Shown here one piece after another: positions 29,325-37,025 of a stretch of DNA of 64,000 nt. Under the pieces are notes generated by a model, which did not search any database, was not told the origin of the DNA, and worked only from the letters and a program-made list of their open reading frames with translations. Every line of letters begins with the position of its first letter. The stretch's first letter is position 1. The stretch is from Hyphomonas johnsonii MHS-2 (GTDB lineage: Bacteria; Pseudomonadota; Alphaproteobacteria; Caulobacterales; Hyphomonadaceae), in NCBI RefSeq assembly GCF_000685275.1, contig NZ_ARYK01000009.1, forward strand, positions 1 to 64,000, given 5' to 3'. Position numbers and translations under genes: made by a program.

Positions 29325-29933
29325 ATGTCCCGAAAAATCCTTGTACTGTATTATTCGGCCTTTGGTCATGTGGAGACCCTTGCCAAGGCCGTTGCGCAAG
29401 GCGCCCGGAGCGTGGAGGGCTGCGAGGTCGATCTCAAGCGCGTTCCCGAAATAGTGCCGGAGGCAGTCGCCACTGCAAGTGGCTACAAGTTGGACCAGGA
29501 TGCGCCGATCGCTGACCCGTCAGAACTGGCTGCTTATGATGCCATCGTGTTCGGTGCACCGACGCGGTTTGGTAACGTGCCCGCCCAAATGCGGAATTTC
29601 ATGGACCAGACCGGCCCGCTTTGGAAGGCGGGGAGCCTGATCGACAAGATCGGCTCCGTCTTCACGTCTACCGGCACGGGCGCGGGCAATGAATCAACCA
29701 TCCTGTCGTTCTGGCCGACTCTTGCGCATCACGGCATGATTATCGTCGGTTTGTCTTATGCCAGTACCGGGCTCTACCAAATCGACGAAATGCGCGGTGG
29801 GTCGCCGTATGGTGCAGGAACTGTTGCGGGCAATGGATCGCGTACACCCAGTCAGGTCGAACTCGGCCTGGCGCGTGATCAGGGGCAGCGCGTCGCCCAA
29901 CTTGCCGTCCGCCTGGCGCCTGAGGACAAATAG
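29325..29933 (+). CDS. NAD(P)H:quinone oxidoreductase, WrbA type
   Basis: A 202-residue FMN-dependent flavodoxin-fold enzyme that reduces quinones by two electrons, limiting semiquinone formation. It has the FMN phosphate loop [16 protein letters not shown], the [20 protein letters not shown] segment near residue 75, the [14 protein letters not shown] loop, and [13 protein letters not shown]. Length matches WrbA (about 200). It follows the GST by 22 bases and is the last gene of the operon. Its presence suggests that the pathway generates a quinone or hydroquinone. An ATG at 29313 is an alternative start. Confidence 0.9.
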   Translation: MSRKILVLYYSAFGHVETLAKAVAQGARSVEGCEVDLKRVPEIVPEAVATASGYKLDQDAPIADPSELAAYDAIVFGAPTRFGNVPAQMRNFMDQTGPLWKAGSLIDKIGSVFTSTGTGAGNESTILSFWPTLAHHGMIIVGLSYASTGLYQIDEMRGGSPYGAGTVAGNGSRTPSQVELGLARDQGQRVAQLAVRLAPEDK

Positions 29934-30062
29934 CCTCCGGCCGGGTGTGATCATCTCAATCGACTCATGGACACGCGTGGTGGGCGATCAGCCTCCGATC
30001 CATGCGGAAACCCCTGGTCCATGACTCAGCTTGGACAGGCATCGTCCGGAACGGGGCTGGCC

Positions 30063-31712
30063 TTACGGATTTGTGCCAGTCCCGGCTTGGTGCTTGAGGT
30101 ATCCGACAATATCGCGCCGCAGCTGTGCGTCGCCGATCGGGGGTGACGCCATCGTCGTGCCAGAAATGAACGTGGATGGGTTGGCGATGAACTTGTTCAA
30201 ATTCGTGGCATCCCAGGACAGCGGCGATCCGGCCATGTTTGCTGAATAGCTGAAGTTCGCCTGACGTCCGAGCAAGCGGCCGAAAATATTGTCGAGACCT
30301 GGACCGATAGCTGCCCCCGGAATATCGTCTCCAACGCTATGGCAGCCGGAGCAGCGTTCGATGAATGCCTGCAGCCCCCGCACAGGATCGCCGGGCGTTA
30401 CGTCGATTTCATTGCCATCTGCGTCGAGCCAGATTCTGTCTGCGCGCCAGGCGCCTTCCAGCTTTTTGGCGACATGCGCCAGCTCCGAAGCGGCCGGCTC
30501 TCCCGGTTGCAGTCGCAAAAGGCGTCCATTTTCGTTGTCGGTAAGCAGATAGATGTGGTCGTCGGGTCCGGTCTTGACGTCGCGGATCCGTTCTCCAAAG
30601 CCTGTCAGCAGCCGCTCCTGCAGCACCACCCGTCCGTCTCGCATTCGGATGCGCTCCAGCTGCTTCGCGGTGAGTTGCCCGACGAAGAAATCCCCGGTCC
30701 AATCTGGATAGACGTGGCCATCATGGCGAGTGATTCCGGCTGGCGTAACCGATGGCGTCCAGACCTGGATCGGGTCAGTGATGCCTGGCTGCGTTTGCGC
30801 TGGGGCATCGAGCCCATTATTGCCGTAGGCAAAGCCCCAACTCGTCTTCGCCCAGCCGTAATTTTTACCCGGTTCGAGTTGGTTGAGTTCGTCTCCCCCC
30901 CTCGGGCCTGCTTCCGTCTCGAAAATTTTGCCTGATGTGCGGTCTTGATACAGGCCCAATGCAACGCGATGACCGAGAGTCCATATTTCGGGAGCAGCAT
31001 CGGATTGTTGAGCGAAAGGATTATTGGCGGGCACCGACCCGTCACGATTGATACGCAGCGTCTTGCCGAGATGACTGGAGAGCTTTTGCGCATTGCCGTG
31101 CCGTTCGTCCGCAATCCCAAGCAGCAGAGTTCCGTCGTTGAGAAGAATCATGCGGGTTGCGATGATTCCGACGCCAGAGCCTCCATGTGCCTGGTTTGCG
31201 TTGAAGATGCGTTCGACGTTCCGAAGAACCGTCCCCCTCAGTTCGGCCCGATACACCGCTGGCCTGCGACTTTCGAGGTTGCCTTCGGTAATGTACAAGT
31301 AGATTAGATGCGTGTTCTTGAAGTCAGGGTCGACGACGATATCGCGCAACCCATTCCAGACGCCGGGATAACTCTCGGGTACTCCCGTGACCGCGTCTAT
31401 CGTGTGGCTGGACTTTGCGACCCTCTGGAGCGTTCCGTCCTGGCAGGTGACCAGCATGGTGCCATCGGGCAGCCAGGCCATCGAGCTGGGGAACTTGAAA
31501 CCGTCCGCCAATTCCTCGATCCAGAATCCCGTCGGCTCGGAATGTGAGGCTGTCTCTAGCGCATCTGCCTGGCCAGGCTCGGCGTTTGCCTGCACTTGGT
31601 AAGTGGAGGTTGCGGCAATCGCCGCCAGGACGGAACCAGACGCCAGAAATTTCGCGGCTAGGCGGGGGCGGAAAATCTGTAAGGCGACGATTAGAAATTG
31701 ACTCTTCAGCAT
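30063..31712 (-). CDS. Secreted glucose/sorbosone-dehydrogenase-like protein fused to cytochrome c
   Basis: A 549-residue periplasmic oxidoreductase. An N-terminal signal anchor (residues 1-40) is followed by a six-bladed GSDH beta-propeller (about 60-430). The propeller has GFKFPSSMAWLPDGTMLV, AGPRGGDELNQLEPGKNYGW and GVWNGLRDIVVDPDF, typical of PQQ-dependent aldose sugar dehydrogenases. A C-terminal class I cytochrome c domain has the heme site ERCSGCHS (about 465) and a candidate axial Met in SGTTMASPP. The fusion would pass electrons from substrate to the respiratory chain. It is on the opposite strand from the SDR operon. Substrate and use of PQQ are inferred from the family. Confidence 0.87.
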   Translation of the reverse strand: MLKSQFLIVALQIFRPRLAAKFLASGSVLAAIAATSTYQVQANAEPGQADALETASHSEPTGFWIEELADGFKFPSSMAWLPDGTMLVTCQDGTLQRVAKSSHTIDAVTGVPESYPGVWNGLRDIVVDPDFKNTHLIYLYITEGNLESRRPAVYRAELRGTVLRNVERIFNANQAHGGSGVGIIATRMILLNDGTLLLGIADERHGNAQKLSSHLGKTLRINRDGSVPANNPFAQQSDAAPEIWTLGHRVALGLYQDRTSGKIFETEAGPRGGDELNQLEPGKNYGWAKTSWGFAYGNNGLDAPAQTQPGITDPIQVWTPSVTPAGITRHDGHVYPDWTGDFFVGQLTAKQLERIRMRDGRVVLQERLLTGFGERIRDVKTGPDDHIYLLTDNENGRLLRLQPGEPAASELAHVAKKLEGAWRADRIWLDADGNEIDVTPGDPVRGLQAFIERCSGCHSVGDDIPGAAIGPGLDNIFGRLLGRQANFSYSANMAGSPLSWDATNLNKFIANPSTFISGTTMASPPIGDAQLRRDIVGYLKHQAGTGTNP

Positions 31713-32311
31713 CTGCAGGTCCTCACTCGATCCGTTGACGGTTGGCGCGCCCAGTATGGCGTTTCGACTTCAAACTGCCGACCGCACCGTACGCGCGCAA
31801 GCAGGAAACGATGCAGAGCGACGCTTATCCGAAATGTGATTTAAAGGGCCTTTTCCGGCACACCCATTCGGTGCGAGAATTGCGGCCTCGTGCCAGCCGA
31901 CGTCCGTTTGAATGTGTACAGATCGACGCATCGGAACTTCACTACCAACTCGCCTGCGTGATCCGGTCGTGATTCATGCGGCAGCCATTCCGAACAACCC
32001 AGCTACCGCGACGATCAAGGGTGGGGGCAAGCAATTGCCGGGCGATGCCGGTGTTGGAAACCGCCTGCGTGGGGAAGATTCAGGATACCTCCGCCCTAAA
32101 ATTGAATGCATATTGATCTCCGCTCGTCTTCTGCTCCGTCATTTTCCTTGGCGGCGCCGTCATCTGAATTCGTTGTAAATTCGCACAAAATGTGCCATCT
32201 ATAAGCATAGAAAATACGTTTCTTGAGTGTGTGCGATTGCCATAGAGCCATGCTTGGCCTGAAATATTGCATACAATCAGGCAGATGTGACAAGCCGAGG
32301 AAGGGAAGGAA
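31713..32311. other. Intergenic region between the dehydrogenase and the IclR gene
   Basis: About 600 bases, AT-richer than flanking genes, with no convincing gene on either strand. It must hold the divergent promoters of both neighbours. The only repeat I see is the weak ATTG-CATA-CAAT at 32266-32277, 35 bases before the IclR start. The GTCAA-N5-TTGAC repeat is absent. Part may be decayed sequence. Confidence 0.55.
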
Positions 32312-33193
32312 ATGGTTGGAAGGATTGGCACTGGGGCACCCGTGCGCTCTCCGTCACGTCGGATGACGGCTGCCTCCACGAAGAGGCCCACTGCGTGTCA
32401 TTTGATCGAGATTCCGCGCGAACCAATTCCACCCAGCTTGGTCAAGTCTGCTGCGAGAGTCATGCAGATTTTTGACTTTTTCGACGAGGTCGGACGCGAA
32501 GCGAAGGCAAGTGAGATCGGAGGGCGCCTCAACTTTCCCCAGTCATCAACCTCCGTCCTTCTGAACTCGCTCGTCGAAATGGGGTTCCTGGACTATGAAG
32601 AGCGTACCCGGACGTTCTTGCCCTCTCCACGAATTGCGTTGTTGGGGAGCCGGCTGGGTGCCGGGCCGATGCGCGATGGACGGGTCATTCGTATCATGGA
32701 GGCGCTTGCGGACCGGACCGGCGAAACGATCATTCTAGCGATCCGAAATGGCCCCTACGCCCTCGACGTGAAAGTCATCCAGGGCAAGCAACCCAACGCG
32801 ATCATTATCCCGCAAGGGCAGCGTCGGTTGGCGGTACGATCTGCTGCGGGACTGGCGCTCCTGAAGGACGAGCCGGACGCATTGATCGCGGCGCTATGTC
32901 GTAGAGCCAATGCTGAATCGAATGATGATACGCGCATCGATTTGAACCAGGTTCGTGCCGATCTCGAATACACGCGAACTTACGGATATTTCTTCTCCCG
33001 CGAATTGGCGGTGGGCGGCGTGGGGGCGATCGCTGTGCCCTTGCAGACTGGCCTTGACGGAGGGAGCCGGAAATTCGCAATCGCAGTTTCAGGGCAGGTT
33101 CAGGAGATCGCGCTAAGGGAGGCGGACATCGTGAAAGCGATCAAGGATGAAATCACAAGTGGTCTGCTTCCTGAGCAATCGCCCGGTGTTTGA
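32312..33193 (+). CDS. IclR-family transcriptional regulator
   Basis: A 293-residue regulator. After a polar N-terminus of about 40 residues, a winged helix (about 43-105) shows SLVKSAARVMQIFDFFDE, the recognition-helix segment FPQSSTSVLLNSLVEMGF and the wing LDYEERTRTFLPS. The C-terminal effector domain (about 120-280) includes QRRLAVRSAAGLALL, YGYFFSRELAVGGVGAIAVP and FAIAVSGQ. IclR regulators usually control catabolic operons for carboxylic or aromatic compounds. It has the strong purine-rich ribosome site GAAGGGAAGGAA. It is one of two candidates for the factor reading the four repeated operators. Confidence 0.9.
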   Translation: MVGRIGTGAPVRSPSRRMTAASTKRPTACHLIEIPREPIPPSLVKSAARVMQIFDFFDEVGREAKASEIGGRLNFPQSSTSVLLNSLVEMGFLDYEERTRTFLPSPRIALLGSRLGAGPMRDGRVIRIMEALADRTGETIILAIRNGPYALDVKVIQGKQPNAIIIPQGQRRLAVRSAAGLALLKDEPDALIAALCRRANAESNDDTRIDLNQVRADLEYTRTYGYFFSRELAVGGVGAIAVPLQTGLDGGSRKFAIAVSGQVQEIALREADIVKAIKDEITSGLLPEQSPGV

Positions 33194-33416
33194 AGCCGTT
33201 TCGGCTTTGGTTGGGAAGCTGAGGCATGACAAGGCGAGTTGGGCCTGACGCGTTGCTTGCGAAGCTGCAGGGGGCGGGAGCTCGCCTCGCGCGTGATGAG
33301 AGAGCCGGCGTGGATGTGCCTGAGAAGCGCAATCCCGAGACGTCGCCTCTCCAGGCCGCTTTGACAATCGCTGGATAGGGTGGCGGCATTTAGACCGGTA
33401 CACGAGCCATGAAAAA

Positions 33417-33446
33417 CGGGCACCCATCTGTGTCGATGGGTGCCCG
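33417..33446 (-). terminator. Rho-independent terminator after the TonB receptor gene
   Basis: A perfect 12-bp stem, CGGGCACCCATC with GATGGGTGCCCG, closes a 6-base loop. On the minus strand it is followed by TTTTTCATGG. It begins 24 bases after the receptor stop. Confidence 0.9.
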
Positions 33447-33469
33447 CTGATGCGCACGTCAGATAGGGT

Positions 33470-35668
33470 TCAGCGCCGCAAGGTTAGCTGGACGCCCACC
33501 ACTCTGGGCTTGTCGAGAGCATAGCTCTCGCTCGTTGCATTGAAGGGCGTGCCTAGCGCGTGGCTGGCTGTCAGCTCGTTGGTCAGGTTTTGACCGATAA
33601 GTGCGACCTCCCAGTCTTCACCCACGCCTCCAATGCCGATCCGGGCGTCGATTTTGGTGAAACCGGATTGGTATGAGGCAGGGGCAAGCGTGTCATCAAG
33701 GAAGATTCCCGAGCGGTAGCTTGCCGAAATTCTGCCTGTCAGATTGAGGTTCTCAGATATGGGTCTATCAAGATCGAGCGCCGCCGTTGCCGACCATTCG
33801 GGGGCTCTGGGAACGCGTGTCCCGCCGATGTTTTCCAGGCAAGGGCCCGGGAGGCGGTTTGGATCATAGAGACAGTTCGCGCCTGGGAAATCGTCATACT
33901 TGATATCCAGGTAAGCGGCCGAGCCTCTGAAGGTAAGCGACTCATTCAGGCGGGCCATCAATTCCGCCTCCACGCCGCGCGACGTGGCGTCAGCCGCATT
34001 TCGGGTGATTGCTGCGTTGGCGATGGGGTCCCATGCGGCAACCTGTAGATTTTTGTAGTCGGTCTGGAATACAGCCAGGTTCAGCTGGGCCCGGCGATCG
34101 AAGAGGTCGAGCTTCGCGCCGGCTTCGAGTGAGGACGAGGTTTCGTCCGAATACACGAATCCGTCCTGTGTCACGACGGAAGATGCCGAGACGAAGCCGC
34201 CCGCTTTTGAGCCCTTTGCATAAGAGAGATAGAACATGCTTGGGCCGGTCAGGTACTGAAGCTGGACCGAAGGGTCGAATGCTTCTTCCTCGATCTCGCC
34301 GACCAGGTCGGTTTCGAGCCAGGTGCCTGGAACAACACCCGCGCTGGTGCGATCATAGAAGCCATTCTTTTTCTCGAACGTTCCCCTGAGGCCGCCTGTG
34401 ATCTTCCAGTTTTCAGAAAAGTCGTAGGCTGCTTGGCCATAGACAGAGACCGACGTCGTCTGCTGATCCATTATCCGGAACGATGTGCCGTCGAATGGAC
34501 CGAAAGTGATGAAGGATCGCGTGATAATCTCATCACTTTCGGCGCGGTGGAAATAAGCACCGGCGATCCAGGTAAATGCATTGTCCACGGGTGAGGTCAC
34601 CCGAATTTCCTGCGAAGCTTGCCAGAAGCTCTCGCCGAATTGCGATTTGAAGAAAGGATCTGGTGACCAGTCGCTATCCAGTTGCTTCAAGTATTCGAAG
34701 CTCGAATAACCAGAGATCGTCGTAAGGGTGTAGCCGTCCCCAAATTCGAAATTGCCAGTCAGCCCGAAATTCGCGCCATTCCCGTCATCAAACTCATCGA
34801 GCCCTGGTGTCGTGGCTCTCGTAAGTGACCTTTCGGTGCCGAAAGGAAAGCTGGACATATAGTCGCCATCGGTCTGGTAATCGAACAGGTGTCCGCGGAA
34901 AATGATCTCGCTGGCATCATTCGGTTGATAGGCAAGAGTCACGCGCCCCTGAACATTTTCTCGTTTCGGGTTCTGCTTGTCACCATTGGAGGTGTTCCGT
35001 ATCCAGCCGTCTCGGTTGGAATATCCAAGAGCGATCCTGCCCGCCAACTTGTCGGTGAGGCCCCCGGATACGACACCCGTCAGGTCAAACCCTTCGTCCC
35101 CGTCGAAGTACCCCGTGCTCCTTAGCATCCCTTCGAATTCACTTGTCGGCACATTCGTCGTGATGTTGACCGCACCAGAGGAGGTGTTCTTGCCGAAGAG
35201 CGCTCCTTGCGGACCGCGCAGCACTTCGATCCGTCCGACATCAAGGAAGTCGGTTGAGGTCTGCCGCCCGCGTCCCATGTACAAGCCGTCCATGAACAGC
35301 CCGACCGACGGCTCGAAGGCGAGATTGCTTGGGCCGGAGCCAATGCCACGGATGTACATGGAGGGGGTGCCCGGCGATGGCTGAATCGTCAGGTTCGGAA
35401 CATAATTCGTCATCTGTTCCAGATTTGCGACACCGTTCGCCGCCAGTTCTGCTCCGGACTGAACATTCGCCGAGATGGGAACGTCCTTCAGTCGCTCCTC
35501 GCGCTTTCGCGCAGTAACGACGACCTCTTCGAGCTGCAAGGAAGCCTGTTGCGGCTCTGCTTCATTGTCCGAGGCGTTCGAAGATGTTTGGGCATGGGTT
35601 GGCAAGGACCAGCCGGCCATCAAGGCTCCGATAGCGACTCCCGCAAGCCAGATTTTGTTCGTATTCAT
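33470..35668 (-). CDS. TonB-dependent outer-membrane receptor
   Basis: A 732-residue energy-coupled outer-membrane importer. A signal peptide (residues 1-26) precedes a TonB box-like segment, LEEVVVTARKREERLKDVP (about 46-64). A plug domain follows with LEQMTNYVPNLTIQ, SMYIRGIGS, VGLFMDGLYMGR and LRGPQGALFGKNT. A 22-strand beta-barrel ends with VVGVQLTLRR. This type is common in sphingomonads and Hyphomonadaceae for hydrophobic or aromatic-type substrates. Operator copy 4 lies about 90 bases upstream and a terminator lies downstream, so it is a single-gene unit of the inferred regulon. Confidence 0.93.
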   Translation of the reverse strand: MNTNKIWLAGVAIGALMAGWSLPTHAQTSSNASDNEAEPQQASLQLEEVVVTARKREERLKDVPISANVQSGAELAANGVANLEQMTNYVPNLTIQPSPGTPSMYIRGIGSGPSNLAFEPSVGLFMDGLYMGRGRQTSTDFLDVGRIEVLRGPQGALFGKNTSSGAVNITTNVPTSEFEGMLRSTGYFDGDEGFDLTGVVSGGLTDKLAGRIALGYSNRDGWIRNTSNGDKQNPKRENVQGRVTLAYQPNDASEIIFRGHLFDYQTDGDYMSSFPFGTERSLTRATTPGLDEFDDGNGANFGLTGNFEFGDGYTLTTISGYSSFEYLKQLDSDWSPDPFFKSQFGESFWQASQEIRVTSPVDNAFTWIAGAYFHRAESDEIITRSFITFGPFDGTSFRIMDQQTTSVSVYGQAAYDFSENWKITGGLRGTFEKKNGFYDRTSAGVVPGTWLETDLVGEIEEEAFDPSVQLQYLTGPSMFYLSYAKGSKAGGFVSASSVVTQDGFVYSDETSSSLEAGAKLDLFDRRAQLNLAVFQTDYKNLQVAAWDPIANAAITRNAADATSRGVEAELMARLNESLTFRGSAAYLDIKYDDFPGANCLYDPNRLPGPCLENIGGTRVPRAPEWSATAALDLDRPISENLNLTGRISASYRSGIFLDDTLAPASYQSGFTKIDARIGIGGVGEDWEVALIGQNLTNELTASHALGTPFNATSESYALDKPRVVGVQLTLRR

Positions 35669-35757
35669 ACACTCTCCTCCCGTTTTCGGCCTTTGGCGTT
35701 TCGCGCTGACCGTATTTTGACGTAACCGTTGGTGAGTCTAATCGCACGATGCAGATT

Positions 35758-35772
35758 GTCAATAAATTTGAC
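35758..35772. promoter_or_regulatory. Inverted-repeat operator, copy 4 (best-extended)
   Basis: GTCAATAAATTTGAC matches GTCAA-N5-TTGAC exactly and extends to the 21-base palindrome ATTGTCAA-N5-TTGACAAT. It lies 90 bases before the TonB receptor start and just beyond the 3' end of SnoaL paralogue 2, so it would control the receptor. Confidence 0.75.
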
Positions 35773-35774
35773 AA

Positions 35775-36188
35775 TTATTCTGTGACTGGAACGTGTTTCT
35801 GTTTCAGGCCGGCCATCGGCGACTTTGCGGAATCGAAGTATTCTGAAATCCGCTTGAAAAGTCCTTGGTCATCGAGATGCGCGATGAGCAGAACGGGAAG
35901 ACGCATCGCGGAGCCGTCCGGCATGATGCCGTGAACGACATGCTCCTGGACGAAGCCGCCATCAAAGATGTGGCGGCGTACGATCTCGAAGCGTCGGTCC
36001 TTTACCCGCGCCTTGAACATTTCCTGCATCTCGCGGTTTTGCTGGACATCGGTGTCGGCTTCGTCGCGCGAGTGCCAGATGCGCGCATCAGGGCCGTAGC
36101 AGGACACGAACGTTTCAATGTCACCTGCTTCGACGGCCCCGAAGAACCTGTCCGCAAGCTTGTCAATTTGCGCCTTCGAAAACGTCAT
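35775..36188 (-). CDS. SnoaL-like (NTF2-fold) protein, paralogue 2
   Basis: A 137-residue NTF2-like protein closely related to paralogues 1 and 3. It shares RFFGAVEAGDIETFVSCYG, DARIWHSRDEADTD, DGGFVQEHVVHG and ISEYFDSAKSPMAGL. Its start overlaps the stop of paralogue 3 by 4 bases (ATGA), so the two are co-translated. The SEYFDSAKS segment replaces AEYCDSAKS, so the conserved Cys is a Phe here. Substrate unknown. Confidence 0.85.
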   Translation of the reverse strand: MTFSKAQIDKLADRFFGAVEAGDIETFVSCYGPDARIWHSRDEADTDVQQNREMQEMFKARVKDRRFEIVRRHIFDGGFVQEHVVHGIMPDGSAMRLPVLLIAHLDDQGLFKRISEYFDSAKSPMAGLKQKHVPVTE

Positions 36189-36604
36189 GAACTTGCCTCG
36201 GTATTTGCGGGTGTGTGATCCTGGCGAAGGCCCCTGAGCGGCGACTTGTTCGAATCGCAGTATTCCGCGATGCGGCGGATCAGTCCGTTCTCATCGACGT
36301 GACAAAGGAAGCCGACGGGCAATTTGAACCTGGAGCCATCTTGCATCACGCCATGGACGACATGCTCCTGAACGAAACCACCGTCGAAATATTCCCGGCG
36401 AAGGATTTCGTACTTTCGCTCGGACACGCGTTCAAAAAAGACGCTCAGGAGTTCCTTGCTCTGCGCGATGTCGGTGTCGGCCTCATCGCGCGAGTGCCAG
36501 ATGCGCACGTCCGGATGATAGTTCGCGACAAGAGCGTCGAGATCTCCGCTCTCAACCGCCGCGAAAAATTGATCCGCGATGTGTTCGATTTGTTCTTTTT
36601 TCAT
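36185..36604 (-). CDS. SnoaL-like (NTF2-fold) protein, paralogue 3
   Basis: A 139-residue NTF2-like protein. It shares QFFAAVESGDLDALVANYH, DVRIWHSRDEADTD, DGGFVQEHVVHG and IAEYCDSNKSPLRGL with paralogues 1 and 2, and is nearest to paralogue 1 in the middle region (AQSKELLSVFFERVSERKYE). It leads a two-gene operon with paralogue 2. None of the four repeated operators lies in its upstream region. Confidence 0.85.
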   Translation of the reverse strand: MKKEQIEHIADQFFAAVESGDLDALVANYHPDVRIWHSRDEADTDIAQSKELLSVFFERVSERKYEILRREYFDGGFVQEHVVHGVMQDGSRFKLPVGFLCHVDENGLIRRIAEYCDSNKSPLRGLRQDHTPANTEASS

Positions 36605-37025
36605 GCTGTCCCTTCCTTCGGTGTTTTGCCGTCGCCCAGCTAAGCCATGATCGCCAATCGAGATTCCGATATTGCTTTAAAACGTCCCGCCCACGCTGAA
36701 TCCCACCCAGCCCGGGACGCTAAATGATATGCAATTTATTTTGAAAGGATACAGTTTTGCACGACAAATCACGTATATGTGCCAAATCAACCCTTGGTGC
36801 GATGTGATTGGATGCAAAATGCGTTTTTGAGAAAATGTTCCATGACGCGTTTCTGCTGGCTGACTGGCAGAAGGGCCGCAGAGTATTGGGGCGAAGGGCG
36901 GAGCAATCTAACCGCAGCGTTCAAGGGACTTGGTCGGGCGTTTGACTTCGCCGAGGACCATATCCTTGTTGGCTGGCTTTTCGGGATGCTGCGCCTGAGC
37001 GACGAAGCGCCCTTGGTCTTGTGGG
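36605..37025. other. Intergenic region before the dipeptidase 3' end
   Basis: About 420 bases with an AT-rich part (36650-36800) suited to promote the SnoaL pair. A 98-codon open frame on the plus strand (36779-37075) has no good ribosome site, runs into the antisense of the dipeptidase gene, and has no recognised motif, so it is not called. Confidence 0.55.

Noticed and set aside
32266-32277. ATTG-CATA-CAAT as an IclR autoregulatory operator
   Set aside because: A 4-bp inverted repeat in AT-rich DNA is expected by chance, and no second copy was found.
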